Assembly: GCF_003591485.1 (NCBI RefSeq)
Contig: NZ_QZCF01000005.1
Coordinates: 186,001-250,000 of the forward strand
Origin: Paenibacillus sp. 1011MAR3C5
GTDB lineage: Bacteria; Bacillota; Bacilli; Paenibacillales; Paenibacillaceae
Length of the DNA stretch: 64,000 bases
Reading direction: 5' to 3'
Shown here: in pieces, positions 17,291-26,383 of the stretch
Layout: each line of letters opens with the position of its first letter
How positions within the stretch are numbered: the stretch's first letter is position 1
The notes under the pieces: generated by a model
What the model saw: the letters and a program-made list of their open reading frames with translations, nothing else
Told to the model about the DNA's origin: nothing
The model's database searches: none
Made by a program: the position numbers and the translations under genes

Positions 17291-18196
17291 GTGATGGCGA
17301 TGGAAATGGCGGATTATAATCATGCCGGGTTTTTGAGTGTATGGCAGCCTGCCAGTGTCGAAGAAGCTTGGCGTCTGAAGCGGAAATTCGGAAAGATGTC
17401 CAGTTACACAGCCGGGAGTACGCTGCTTCGTACGCAGTGGCAGAACGGTGTGAGACCGGAGCCGAAGCATCTGATCAGTCTGGCGGGCATCCCGGAGTTA
17501 CATGGCATTCGCTTGTCGGAGGGGGCTGTCAGCGTTGGTGCGGGCGCAGCGCTGAACGAATGCCGTCAGCATCCGCTGCTGAAGAACCGTGGCGGGCTGC
17601 TTGTCACCGCGATCGGTCAGATTGCTGCGCCAGCTGTCCGCAACCTCGCTACAATCGGCGGGAATGTATCCAGCCTGATGGGCGATGCGGTGCCAGCTCT
17701 GATGGCCTTAGATTCTCAGTTGGTTATTTTTCGCGGCAGGGGTTGGAGTCGTTGTCCGATTCTGGACTGGTTACAAGGAAAGGGAGGCGTACGTGAACCG
17801 GACGATTTGCTCGTTAGAGTGGTGATTCCGATCGTACGTGATACAGACCGCGCGGAGGAAGAATTGTTCGCGTTTTACGAGAAGGCAGGCAGAAGGGAAT
17901 CGTTCACGCCGTCGCTTGTGACGGTCGCAGCCCAAGGCGAAAATGCCGAGGACGGGGAGCTTAAGGAGTTGCGGCCGTCAACGGAAGACGGATCGGCTCT
18001 GCCGGATCGGCTGACGGAAGCGGAGCGGACGATGAACGGATCGAGACTCAGCGACAATATGCTTGGGTTGATTCATGAAGCGATTAAAGGACAATACAAA
18101 GCGGCGGAGGATCTGTTCGCGGGATCGGATTACCGGAAGGAAGCGACGGCAAACCTGATCTCTGCGCAGCTATGGAAGATGATGAAGCTGAAATAA
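17291..18196 (+). CDS. pucC: Xanthine dehydrogenase FAD-binding subunit
   Basis: A 301-residue flavoprotein of the molybdopterin dehydrogenase family. The FAD site reads A-G-S-T-L-L near residues 40-46 and A-A-P-A-V-R-N-L-A-T-I-G-G-N near 113-127; the CO-dehydrogenase flavoprotein C-terminal domain ends the chain. It would pass electrons in purine hydroxylation, but the molybdenum and iron-sulfur subunit genes are not adjacent and none lies in the window. GTG 17291 and ATG 17294 both follow AGGGGAGAGGG. It may serve subunits encoded elsewhere or be a relic of a fuller puc operon. Confidence 0.85.
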   Translation: MMAMEMADYNHAGFLSVWQPASVEEAWRLKRKFGKMSSYTAGSTLLRTQWQNGVRPEPKHLISLAGIPELHGIRLSEGAVSVGAGAALNECRQHPLLKNRGGLLVTAIGQIAAPAVRNLATIGGNVSSLMGDAVPALMALDSQLVIFRGRGWSRCPILDWLQGKGGVREPDDLLVRVVIPIVRDTDRAEEELFAFYEKAGRRESFTPSLVTVAAQGENAEDGELKELRPSTEDGSALPDRLTEAERTMNGSRLSDNMLGLIHEAIKGQYKAAEDLFAGSDYRKEATANLISAQLWKMMKLK

Positions 18197-18690
18197 ACGA
18201 TTAATGGAGAGGGTCGGGGCAATGACTCCCTCATGAATCGCTATACACCGGAGACACAGGCATGGCGATTCCGACGAAAGCTCGGGCGGCCGCTTATGCA
18301 TGCCGGAGATTTATGGTATGATATGGGTATGCGTCGGCATTTCCGGTTGTACCGAACCCGAGGGGCGAGGCGTTGGCGTTACGCTTATTATACCTGTCAA
18401 ATCTTTATCCTGTAAGCGAATCGCTCACGAAGAGCATAGCAGACATTAAGCGTCTCTCCCATCTCCCATGCTTATGCACTCGAAGAACGAGCAGTGCAGC
18501 TTCGCATATCGCAGAATGCTGCTGGAGACTGGTAACATAGCGTCATCATGTATAGCCAAAGCGTCGCGTGGTCGGAAGTGTATTCCGGGACGCGCCGCTT
18601 TCTTTTCAAATGCGGGAGACTTGGCCTCTTGGAGTCCAACACAGTTTCGCCACATTCGCACACAAATCGACTTCAGGACAGGTGATCGCA
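18197..18690. other. 494-base stretch with no convincing gene
   Basis: The short open frames here (for example 18233-18415) lack ribosome sites and recognisable motifs. A TG-extended -10 box TATGAT at 18317, with a weak -35 TTATGC 17 bases upstream, may be the promoter for dgt. I see no T-box, no tRNA and no strong terminator; it may hold decayed sequence from a lost puc gene. Confidence 0.4.
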
Positions 18691-20010
18691 ATGAATATAC
18701 GCAAAATCAGATTCCACGAGCCAGACCATACGCCATCGAGCGAGGATCGGGATGAATACGAAAAGGATTACGCGCGGCTTATCCAATCGCCGGCTTTCCG
18801 GCGGCTGCAGGGCAAGTCGCAGGTATTCGGCGCGGGCTCCGGAGACTATTACCGGACGAGACTGACCCATTCTCTTGAAGTGTCCCAGATAGCGCGGGAG
18901 GTAGCCCGCAGGCTGGGCAAGACCTATCCGTTCCTCGCTGCTAATGAGCATCCTGGATTGAAGCTCGTCCCGGAGGTTGTGGAATGCGCGTCACTTGCAC
19001 ATGATCTGGGGCATCCGCCATTCGGACATAAGGGTGAGGAAGTGCTGGATCGTATTTTGAGAGATCGGTACGGTGTACCCTATGAAGGAAATGCGCAGAA
19101 CTTCCGTATTCTCATGTTTCTGGAGAAGCGTGCCGGCAGCGACCGCGGATTGGACTTGACGGCGGCCGTCTTGCTGGCGATCAATAAATATCCGTATTGC
19201 ATTAATGAGCCCGGCCGGATGAAAGGCGTTTATCCGATGGAATGGCAGGGCATTGAATACTTGCGGAATCTGTGGGGTATGCCGGCCGGATGCAGCACGC
19301 TTGAAGCACAGCTTATGGATTTGTGCGACGACATCGCGTATTCTACACATGATATCGAAGACGGTATTCGAGCCGGCAAGATTGTCTTGACGGAGGATTT
19401 TATCGAGGATGACCATTTGGTAGAAGGCGTGGTGCGTGAAATCCTGGATGACCCTGCCAGCATAGCGGCAGTGCAGTGGGAGAGCACCAATCTGAAAGCG
19501 ATGGTGCGGCGGGTGCTGGAGAGCTATTATCTCGAGTGGAAATCAATCTTCGTCCAGTACGGCCGCGAAACCTCCCGTACACGGCGGGAGATGAAGGCCA
19601 GATGGGTCAGCAAGTTCGCTAGCGGTGTCGGCATTATCGACGATCCGAAGACAGGCTGGAAGCGCGTAACGTTCGTGAAGGAAGGCGCTGAGGATCTGGA
19701 GCTGCTGCGCACGATGGAAATTTTGAAGAAGCTTGCGTGGGTAACGCTGATCAAGGATTTCCGGGTGCAGCGCCTGCAGAAGCGCAGCGAAAATATGCTG
19801 ATTCGGCTATGGGACGCTCTGGAGCAATATGATACGGGCAGATTGCTTCTGCCGCCGGACTGGGTGGAAAGCTATGACCGCCAGCAGGAGGAATGGCCCT
19901 GGGAGCGGGTTGTCGCCGACTATATTGCCGGCATGACGGACGCGTACGCCGAGAAAGTATATACGGAGCTGTTCGCAAGCCGCTCCGGTTCGATCTACGA
20001 ACGGGATTAA
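18691..20010 (+). CDS. dgt: Deoxyguanosinetriphosphate triphosphohydrolase-like HD protein
   Basis: This 439-residue HD-domain enzyme hydrolyses dGTP to deoxyguanosine and triphosphate (known for the family). Motifs are T-H-S-L-E-V (first His), L-A-H-D-L-G-H-P-P-F-G-H (HD pair) and, further on, the D-I-A-Y-S-T-H-D segment. The ATG at 18691 follows AGGTGATCG; an in-frame ATG at 18568 would add 41 unrelated residues without a ribosome site. Gene ends close to a terminator at 20081. It seems a separate transcription unit. Confidence 0.88.
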   Translation: MNIRKIRFHEPDHTPSSEDRDEYEKDYARLIQSPAFRRLQGKSQVFGAGSGDYYRTRLTHSLEVSQIAREVARRLGKTYPFLAANEHPGLKLVPEVVECASLAHDLGHPPFGHKGEEVLDRILRDRYGVPYEGNAQNFRILMFLEKRAGSDRGLDLTAAVLLAINKYPYCINEPGRMKGVYPMEWQGIEYLRNLWGMPAGCSTLEAQLMDLCDDIAYSTHDIEDGIRAGKIVLTEDFIEDDHLVEGVVREILDDPASIAAVQWESTNLKAMVRRVLESYYLEWKSIFVQYGRETSRTRREMKARWVSKFASGVGIIDDPKTGWKRVTFVKEGAEDLELLRTMEILKKLAWVTLIKDFRVQRLQKRSENMLIRLWDALEQYDTGRLLLPPDWVESYDRQQEEWPWERVVADYIAGMTDAYAEKVYTELFASRSGSIYERD

Positions 20011-20080
20011 GATGCGGCAGCTATAGATTCCAATCATGCAATTCGTCTTGCGCTCATATAGTGTAAGGCGGCGGTACAGG

Positions 20081-20110
20081 CCCCGGACGTCGCAGACGTG
20101 CGGGGTTTTT
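20081..20110 (+). terminator. Rho-independent terminator after dgt
   Basis: CCCCGGACGTC pairs with GACGTGCGGGG (one mismatch), three-base loop, then five T. It lies 70 bases after the dgt stop and before the copper ATPase gene. Confidence 0.82.
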
Positions 20111-20127
20111 CGCTGATTGGAGGTTGG

Positions 20128-22386
20128 ATGGCTATGAATAATGCAGGTGAAGGGAACGGACCAAACCGGGAGCTGGATTTTACGATACAAGGCATGAGCT
20201 GCGCCGCATGCGCAGCCAGAATCGAGAAGACGCTTGGCCGCATGGAAGGGGTAACGGAGGTAGCGGTCAGCTTTCCGCTGCGCACCGCTTGGGTACAAGT
20301 GAGCGGCGGCCAAGTTACGAAGGAGCTGCTTGCGGAGAAAGTAGGCCAGCTCGGCTTCAGCGCCAAGCTGAATGAAAGCGCGAGCGAAGGCCTGCACCGG
20401 GAGAGGAGCTGGCTTCGTCTCCGGCTTATTGCTGCGATTGCGCTGACACTGCCGCTCATGGCTGGAATGGCGACGCATCTTCCGGGGCTGAAGCCGGTTG
20501 CCGAGCTGCTGCCGGATATTTTCTTTCTGCCTTGGCTTCAGCTCGTGCTTGCGACTATTGTGCAGTTTGTCATTGGGATGCCTTTTTATTTTGGCGCCTA
20601 TTATGCAGTCCGGCAACGGAGCGCGAATATGGATGTGCTGGTCGTGGTCGGGACGACAGCCGCCTATTTGTACAGTCATTATGTCGTCTTTCGCGATGGA
20701 CTGTTCGCAGGCGGCACGCATGGCTCGCCCCTGTACTTCGAGACGTCGGCCGTGGTGATGACGGCGGTATTGCTAGGCAAATATATCGAAACCGCCGCTT
20801 CATTAAAAGTGCAGCACGAGTCGCTTGGCTTCGATCAGCTGCGCGTGCAATCGGCGGTTGTCGAGAGAGGGGGGGTCATCACTTCTCTGCGAACTGAATA
20901 TGTGCGCAAGGGAGATATTGTCCATGTGGGCGAGGGTGAATTTGTGCCTGTTGACGGAACGATTCAGCACGGTGAGTCGACGTTGGACGAGTCGCTGCTG
21001 ACCGGCGAGAGCGCTGCCGTTGCCAAGCGGCCGGGAGACGGCGTTTGGGCCGGGACGCGCAACGGCGCAGGCAAGCTGACGGTCGTAACGGGGGCAGCGG
21101 GCCACGAGACGTTGCTTAGCCGCATTCAGGAGCTGGTTCATCAAGGCCAGCGGGCAAAGTCTTCGCTGCAGTCGCAGGTGGACGCCGCCGCAAGCTGGTT
21201 CGTCCCCGTCATGCTGCTCGCGGCGGCCTTGACTTTGATCATTTGGGGACTCGTCGTCGAGCCGGGCAATTGGAGCAAGGCCGCGCTATGCGCAATTGCT
21301 GTTCTATTGGCAGCTTGCCCGTGCGCGCTGGGACTTGCTGCGCCGATATCTTTGGTGATCGCGTCGGGGCGGTTAGCCAAACGGGGCATTGTGGCCAAGG
21401 AAGCGGGAGCGGTGGAGCGGCTGGCTTCGATTCGCACGCTTGTGCTGGACAAAACAGGCACGTTGACCGAGGGAAAGCCTAAGGTCTGCTTTGTCGGCAC
21501 GCTGGGGCTTGGCCGTTCATCGCTTCTTCGGCTGGCGGTTGCGCTGGAGGCGGAGTCTTCGCATCCATTAGCGGACGCCATTAGGGAAGAAGCAGCGCGG
21601 ATCGGTCTTGTCACCCCTGATGCAGAACGTATCTCTTATGCAGCGGGAGGCGGTGCGCAGGGGTGGATACGCGGCGTCCATGCCGCGATTGGCAATGCCA
21701 AGTATGTCGGAAATCTTGGGCTTGAAATATCGCGCGAGGCAAGACGGCAAGCGTCGGAGCGTGAGGCGCTTGGTGAGACTGTCGTATACGTCATGGAACG
21801 GGAAGCTTGCGTGGGCATTATCGGATTCAGAGATCTGTTGAAGGGCGATGCCAGTCAGATGGTAAGAGAGTTGAAGCGCCTTGGCGTCCAGCCGATCGTG
21901 GCAACGGGCGATCATGCAGCGCCCACGAATGCCGTCGCCAAAGCGCTCGGCATCCAAGAATTTCATGCTTCCATGCTGCCGGAGAGCAAGCTGGCCCTTG
22001 TGGAGAAGCTAAAACGGAGCGGCAAGCGGGTCGCGATGGCCGGTGACGGCTGGAATGACGCGCCAGCGCTGGCTGGGGCAGATGTGGGCATCGCGATGGG
22101 GAATGGCACCTACGGAGCGCTTAACGCGGGGCATATTACGCTAATCTTCTCCAGACTGCAGGCGATAACCGAAGCGATCCGCCTCAGCCGGCTGACGATT
22201 AGGAATATCCGTCAAAACCTCGTTTTTGCGCTATGCTATAACGCCGTCATCATTCCATTCGCAGCAATCGGCTATCTCCAGCCGTGGATGGCGGGGACTG
22301 CGATGGCGCTCAGTTCCGTATCGGTCGTAGCCAATGCGCTGCGGCTTGGCGCCCGCATGGAGCGGGCTGCGGAGAGGGGGCGCTAA
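20128..22386 (+). CDS. Copper-translocating P1B-type ATPase (CopA/CcoI type)
   Basis: A 752-residue heavy-metal ATPase with one N-terminal HMA domain (metal site C-A-A-C, residues 25-28), CPC in the membrane metal site (about 397-399), phosphorylation motif D-K-T-G-T-L-T (about 441), H-P motif S-S-H-P-L-A, and G-D-G-W-N-D in the hinge. The start could be ATG 20128 or 20134; GGAGG lies just before. The gene is coupled to a SafE-type protein (TAATG), and a FixH-like gene is convergent nearby, so copper delivery to a respiratory oxidase (CcoI-like role) is more likely than detoxification alone. No CopZ or CsoR gene is adjacent. Confidence 0.88.
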   Translation: MAMNNAGEGNGPNRELDFTIQGMSCAACAARIEKTLGRMEGVTEVAVSFPLRTAWVQVSGGQVTKELLAEKVGQLGFSAKLNESASEGLHRERSWLRLRLIAAIALTLPLMAGMATHLPGLKPVAELLPDIFFLPWLQLVLATIVQFVIGMPFYFGAYYAVRQRSANMDVLVVVGTTAAYLYSHYVVFRDGLFAGGTHGSPLYFETSAVVMTAVLLGKYIETAASLKVQHESLGFDQLRVQSAVVERGGVITSLRTEYVRKGDIVHVGEGEFVPVDGTIQHGESTLDESLLTGESAAVAKRPGDGVWAGTRNGAGKLTVVTGAAGHETLLSRIQELVHQGQRAKSSLQSQVDAAASWFVPVMLLAAALTLIIWGLVVEPGNWSKAALCAIAVLLAACPCALGLAAPISLVIASGRLAKRGIVAKEAGAVERLASIRTLVLDKTGTLTEGKPKVCFVGTLGLGRSSLLRLAVALEAESSHPLADAIREEAARIGLVTPDAERISYAAGGGAQGWIRGVHAAIGNAKYVGNLGLEISREARRQASEREALGETVVYVMEREACVGIIGFRDLLKGDASQMVRELKRLGVQPIVATGDHAAPTNAVAKALGIQEFHASMLPESKLALVEKLKRSGKRVAMAGDGWNDAPALAGADVGIAMGNGTYGALNAGHITLIFSRLQAITEAIRLSRLTIRNIRQNLVFALCYNAVIIPFAAIGYLQPWMAGTAMALSSVSVVANALRLGARMERAAERGR

Positions 22387-23072
22387 TGTCGCTCAGTCTG
22401 AACGGAGTCGGTCTTATTCTATTGACGGGATTATTCAGCGCTCCTCATTGCATCGGCATGTGCGGCGGCATCGTATCGGCTGTATCGCTGCAGTCGAACG
22501 CTACTGCAAGGCGATCGATGCTGCTATATAATGCGGGACGCATTGTATCCTACGCTCTGCTGGGAGCAATGATGGGTGCAGTGGGTTCGTTCGTTGATGT
22601 TGCGGGAAGATTCGCGGGGATTAGGGGGCTCGCTTCTATTATTGGCGGCTGTTTCGTCCTCTTATGGTTATGGAGGAAGGTGCAGATCCCTTTCCTTAAC
22701 CGATTGTCGGGGAAGCTACATCAGGAGCTGGCTTCCGGTGCGCGCGCTTCCGGACGCAAGGAGACGGCTCACCTGCTGGCAACGGGGTTTGCCTTTGGCT
22801 TCCTGCCCTGTGGCTTGACCTATGCAATGGGCATGAACGCTGCTGCTACCGGCTCATTGGCCGAGGGGGCGGTTGTGATGGCTCTATTCGGCCTTGCGAC
22901 CATGCCCGCCCTTGTCTTCGCGGCATCGATTGCGGCGCTTGCCAGCAAGCGCTGGCGGCGGTTCATGCGTCGAGCCGGCGTTGTTACAGCCGTGGCCGTC
23001 GGTCTGATCTCGATTCTAAGAGGCTTGGCAGCGAATGGGATCATACCGACTGTATCGCCGTGGCTGTGGTAG
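22386..23072 (+). CDS. SafE/TauE-type sulfite-exporter-family membrane protein
   Basis: A 228-residue protein with about six membrane segments. The short motif S-A-P-H-C-I-G-M-C-G-G near residue 20 is characteristic of the SafE/DsbD-like group often found beside CcoI-type copper ATPases. Both Cys and His residues there could bind copper or handle thiols (inference). The ATG at 22386 overlaps the ATPase stop by one base; the longer frame beginning at 22284 lies inside the ATPase gene. It is probably the second gene of the operon. Confidence 0.85.
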   Translation: MSLSLNGVGLILLTGLFSAPHCIGMCGGIVSAVSLQSNATARRSMLLYNAGRIVSYALLGAMMGAVGSFVDVAGRFAGIRGLASIIGGCFVLLWLWRKVQIPFLNRLSGKLHQELASGARASGRKETAHLLATGFAFGFLPCGLTYAMGMNAAATGSLAEGAVVMALFGLATMPALVFAASIAALASKRWRRFMRRAGVVTAVAVGLISILRGLAANGIIPTVSPWLW

Positions 23073-23104
23073 TTTGCTAACGGGTTATTGCGCAAACAGA
23101 GAAA

Positions 23105-23200
23105 CTGGTGAAAATAGCATTGCGAGAAACGTTTAACGTGCGTAAATGGTGAAATTGGTGAAACCGTGTTGTGAGACACGCTTCATGCTGCGAAACCGCC
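23105..23200. repeat. Imperfect 50-base tandem duplication
   Basis: A segment starting TGGTGAAAA at 23106 and another starting TGGTGAAAC at 23156 share GAGA-ACG and TGCG-AAA blocks at the same offsets over about 42 bases. It lies between the two convergent genes. Similarity is modest, and its function is unknown. Confidence 0.35.
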
Positions 23201-23228
23201 TGAAGTGCCATCAAGCTCTAACTGCCCC

Positions 23229-23696
23229 TTAGTAGACTGCTTTTAGCGTTCGGGTAATGATGCTGTCTCGATCGCCATCGATTATAAGCGAAGCTTTCCA
23301 TAGACCGGGCATTAACGGCACACCCTCGCCGGAATAGAAGCCTGGCGCTGTTTCGGTTAAGGAGAAATCGAAGTCACCGCAGACCATGCCGATCATCTCC
23401 AGCTTGATATCGAGCTGCGCTCCCTCCAGCGGGTTCCCCGCTGCATCGGTCAGAATTAACTGAAAGGTATTGTTGGCGAGGACGGTAGCGGGATAATCGA
23501 CAATCGTCCATTCCAGTTGCCCATTGGTATGGCTGTGTATCGTAATGGCAGCATCCGCAGAGATAGATTGCGGCCTGAGCATAAGTACGACAATAGCCAT
23601 TACGGCTAAGCTCGTCACAATGAATAACACCCAGGACATCCGGCTTTTACTGTGATTATGGGGTGTATTGTCCGATGAGTTAATGGTTTCGGTCAT
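23229..23696 (-). CDS. FixH-like (YtkA-like domain) membrane protein
   Basis: A 155-residue protein with one N-terminal membrane helix (about 20-42) and an extracytoplasmic beta-sandwich with repeated A-P-G-F-Y and M-P-G-L-W-type turns, as in FixH/YtkA proteins. FixH acts with FixG, FixI and FixS in cbb3-type oxidase assembly (established for other bacteria); the copper ATPase and SafE genes nearby support a similar role. GAGGAGG precedes the ATG on the minus strand. It is convergent with the SafE gene and divergent from the B12 operon. Confidence 0.7.
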   Translation of the reverse strand: MTETINSSDNTPHNHSKSRMSWVLFIVTSLAVMAIVVLMLRPQSISADAAITIHSHTNGQLEWTIVDYPATVLANNTFQLILTDAAGNPLEGAQLDIKLEMIGMVCGDFDFSLTETAPGFYSGEGVPLMPGLWKASLIIDGDRDSIITRTLKAVY

Positions 23697-23847
23697 CTTG
23701 ATGCCTCCTCATATGCAAAGCAAATACGCATTCGAAAAGCAGATGATTCAGAAAATGGAGCTGACTCTTATACATTACCTATATTGGCAGCAGAACGATT
23801 TATGCCTTCATTTCCGGGTAAACGTTAGCGGAATCGCGTAAAAGGAA

Positions 23848-23876
23848 TGGACAATTGCGGACGGGGAGTGTATAGT
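23848..23876 (+). promoter_or_regulatory. Sigma-A promoter of cobalamin operon
   Basis: TGGACA at 23848 and TATAGT at 23871 are 17 bases apart, placing the transcript start near 23883, just before the riboswitch. Confidence 0.6.
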
Positions 23877-23904
23877 AACTACTGATATTTTAATAGTTGA
23901 AAGC

Positions 23905-24140
23905 AATGAGGTGCTTTGCGTTGCGCAGCAGGGTAACAGCGGACAAGCTCAAATTCGCCTGCGTATCGTAAAAGCTTAATAGGGAAGCCGGTGCAATTCC
24001 GGCACGGACCCGCCACTGTAAGGAGGGCATGCATAGCAGATGATGCGTGTATGCCATCGCAGCCGCGATATGTCACTGAGCGATCAGCTCGGGAAGACGA
24101 GGCCTGCGACAATCCGAGTCAGGAGACCTGCCTTTTTGTA
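23905..24140 (+). ncRNA. Cobalamin (AdoCbl) riboswitch
   Basis: The leader has the core features of the B12 riboswitch: T-T-A-A-T-A-G-G-G-A-A, G-C-C-G-G-T-G-C-A-A with its partner stem, C-C-G-C-C-A-C-T-G-T-A-A, and the B12 box AGTCAGGAGACCTGCC at 24117-24132, which fits the consensus closely. Downstream genes are all B12 uptake and synthesis genes. A terminator at 24216 probably serves as the expression platform: with ligand bound, transcription would stop before btuF. Confidence 0.93.
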
Positions 24141-24215
24141 TGAACGCTGTTACCTACGTGGACTTAGGGAGGTGTTGGAGAGGCATGTTTCGCTGCGTAC
24201 GCGGCGATTGACACG

Positions 24216-24252
24216 GGCGTTTCCGGCACAGAGGCCGGGAATGCTTTTTTTT
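24216..24252 (+). terminator. Terminator of riboswitch expression platform
   Basis: GCGTTTCCGGC pairs with GCCGGGAATGC (two weak positions), short loop, then eight T. It lies between the B12 box and the first operon gene. Confidence 0.7.
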
Positions 24253-24322
24253 GTGTCCGAATGCAAGACGCAGAAGCGATTCTGCGATAAATTGACGATC
24301 TGATACAGGAGTGAATGAGAAG

Positions 24323-25339
24323 ATGAAGGTTATGTCTTGGACTAAAATGAAAACGGCTGTAAGCCTGCTGCTCATTATGATGATGGTAGTGCTGGCGGCA
24401 TGCGGCGCAACTACAGATACAGACAAGGGCGCAGCAAACAGCAACAACCAGACCGAGCAGGGCGCATCGGCATCCCCTAGCCCGGAAGCAACACCGGAGC
24501 CATCGAAGGAAGCCAGTCAAACGACCTATCCATATGAAGTGACAGACGCAACTGGCACAGCGATCACGTTCGAAAAAGCGCCAAGCGCCATCGTAACGCT
24601 GGTGCCTAGCGAGACAGAAACGATATTCGCCATCGGAGCAGGCGCACAAGTGGTCGGTGTCGATGAATGGAGCAACTATCCAGATGAAGCGGCGTCTATT
24701 GCAAAAATCGGCGACATGACGACGAATATTGAGTCAGTTACTGCGCTTAATCCCGATCTGATCCTGGCCTCGTCTTCCATGAATGTCGACGCGATTGCGA
24801 AGCTGCGCGAGCTTGGACTGAATGTCTATGCAACAAATCCGAAAACCTACGACGAAGTAGTTGCCAAAGTAGAGGAAATCGGTAAAATTATGAATATGCA
24901 AGCTGGAGCCGCAGAAGTTGCGGATCATATGCGTGAAGTGAAAGAGCAAGTCACGACTGCGGTTAAGGACGCAGAGAAGAAAAAGGTTTACCTGGAGTTT
25001 TCGTCAGGCTGGACTGTCGGATCGGGAGAGTTTTTGGACGAGCTGCTGACGCTGGCTGGCGGCATTAACATCTCTGCGGCGCAACCTGGCTGGTTCGAAG
25101 TCAATGGCGAAGAAGTCATTACACAAAATCCGCAGTTGATTATTTACCCTGATTTCGGAGAGGAGAAAAGCTCCATCGTCGCAGGTATCGAATCGCGTCC
25201 CGGCTGGGAAGCAATCGATGCGGTGAAGAACAATCAAATGTTCGCCGTAACCAATGATCCGCTTGTGCGCGTTGGTCCTCGACTGGCGGACGGACTGCTT
25301 GAGCTTGCGAAAGCGATCCATCCTGAGCTTGTCAAATAG
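24323..25339 (+). CDS. btuF: Cobalamin/corrinoid ABC transporter substrate-binding lipoprotein
   Basis: A 338-residue lipoprotein: signal peptide with lipobox L-A-A-C (Cys 27), then a low-complexity spacer and a periplasmic-binding fold of the iron/B12 type (V-T-L-V-P-S-E-T-E near residue 95). It would bind corrinoids outside the membrane and deliver them to the permease next door. The ATG at 24323 has GGAGTGA at suitable distance; GTG 24311 is less likely. The gene follows the riboswitch, which supports a B12 substrate rather than a siderophore. Confidence 0.9.
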   Translation: MKVMSWTKMKTAVSLLLIMMMVVLAACGATTDTDKGAANSNNQTEQGASASPSPEATPEPSKEASQTTYPYEVTDATGTAITFEKAPSAIVTLVPSETETIFAIGAGAQVVGVDEWSNYPDEAASIAKIGDMTTNIESVTALNPDLILASSSMNVDAIAKLRELGLNVYATNPKTYDEVVAKVEEIGKIMNMQAGAAEVADHMREVKEQVTTAVKDAEKKKVYLEFSSGWTVGSGEFLDELLTLAGGINISAAQPGWFEVNGEEVITQNPQLIIYPDFGEEKSSIVAGIESRPGWEAIDAVKNNQMFAVTNDPLVRVGPRLADGLLELAKAIHPELVK

Positions 25340-26383
25340 ATGTTGCGCATAAAAGGGATAACGTATGGAGGAGCAGCTTTGCTCCTTCTTGCTGTTTCTA
25401 TGATAGCCAGCTTGTCTATCGGTTCCGCAGGATTGTCCTTTGTGGATGTATGGGGCATACTGATCCACCAGCTTCCGGGCATGCCCGATCCGGCGGACAA
25501 ATGGACAAGCGGCGAAATTGCGATTGTGACGCAGGTCAGACTTTCGCGGGTATGGCTGGACGTACTTGTCGGTGCATGCCTTGCGCTCGCCGGAGCTGGA
25601 TTCCAAGGGGTTCTTCGCAATCCGCTTGCTGATCCGTATACGCTTGGCGTTGCATCGGGCAGCTCTGTCGGAGCTGCATTTATTATTTTGACAGGAATGC
25701 AGCTTGCGCTTGGTCTCTGGACGATTCCGGTTGTTGCATTCGGTACAGGCATTTTGACCCTTATTGCTGTTATAGGGCTATCCCGCACCAGGGGCGTTAT
25801 GCAGATTGAAACGATTATTTTGTCCGGCGTTATCATCCAATCGTTCCTTGGAGCGTTCGTATCGTTAATGGTATCGATGTCGCAAGGCGTAGTGAACCAG
25901 ATCCTGTTCTGGATTATGGGCTCGCTCGCAATGAAAAGCTGGGAACATGTGTATATGATGATTCCTTTTCTTGTTATCGCGCTGCCCATTCTGCTGTACT
26001 TCAGCCAATCCTTAAATCTGTTCACCCTTGGCGAGAGGCATGCTTCCCATCTGGGCGTGAAGGTGGAACGGACAAAGCTGATTGTCATGCTCGTGTCTAC
26101 GCTGTTAACTGCAGCGGCTGTGTCGGTTTCGGGTGTTATCGGATTCGTCGGCTTGGTGGTGCCGCATCTTATTCGATTAATTGTAGGCCCGGATTACCGG
26201 CTCATTATTCCGCTTGCAGGCATTGGGGGCGGGATCTTTATGTTATGGGCGGATACGCTGGCGCGTAATGTGCTCAGTCCGAAGGAATTGCCGCTCGGGG
26301 TTGTAACGGCGCTGATCGGTGCTCCGTTCTTCGCCTATTTGCTGCATCGGAGGATGAAGGTGGAAGGAGGCGCTAAATCTTGA
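25340..26383 (+). CDS. btuC: Cobalamin ABC transporter permease (FecCD family)
   Basis: A 347-residue integral membrane protein of the FecCD/BtuC type with about ten segments. It has the conserved G-A-G-F-Q-G-V-L-R-N-P-L-A-D-P stretch and the V-G-L-V-V-P-H-L-I-R stretch near residues 270-282, which contact the ATPase. The start codon directly follows the btuF stop. It pairs with btuF and btuD. Confidence 0.93.
   Translation: MLRIKGITYGGAALLLLAVSMIASLSIGSAGLSFVDVWGILIHQLPGMPDPADKWTSGEIAIVTQVRLSRVWLDVLVGACLALAGAGFQGVLRNPLADPYTLGVASGSSVGAAFIILTGMQLALGLWTIPVVAFGTGILTLIAVIGLSRTRGVMQIETIILSGVIIQSFLGAFVSLMVSMSQGVVNQILFWIMGSLAMKSWEHVYMMIPFLVIALPILLYFSQSLNLFTLGERHASHLGVKVERTKLIVMLVSTLLTAAAVSVSGVIGFVGLVVPHLIRLIVGPDYRLIIPLAGIGGGIFMLWADTLARNVLSPKELPLGVVTALIGAPFFAYLLHRRMKVEGGAKS

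Noticed and set aside
18233..18415. 60-codon frame before dgt
   Set aside because: Basic, aromatic-rich product without motif, and no ribosome site.
18440..18690. Possible T-box or other leader RNA before dgt
   Set aside because: Hairpins are present but no T-box core sequence or terminator with T-run was found.
24040..24303. Open frame inside the riboswitch leader
   Set aside because: It runs through the conserved riboswitch core and the terminator; chance frame.
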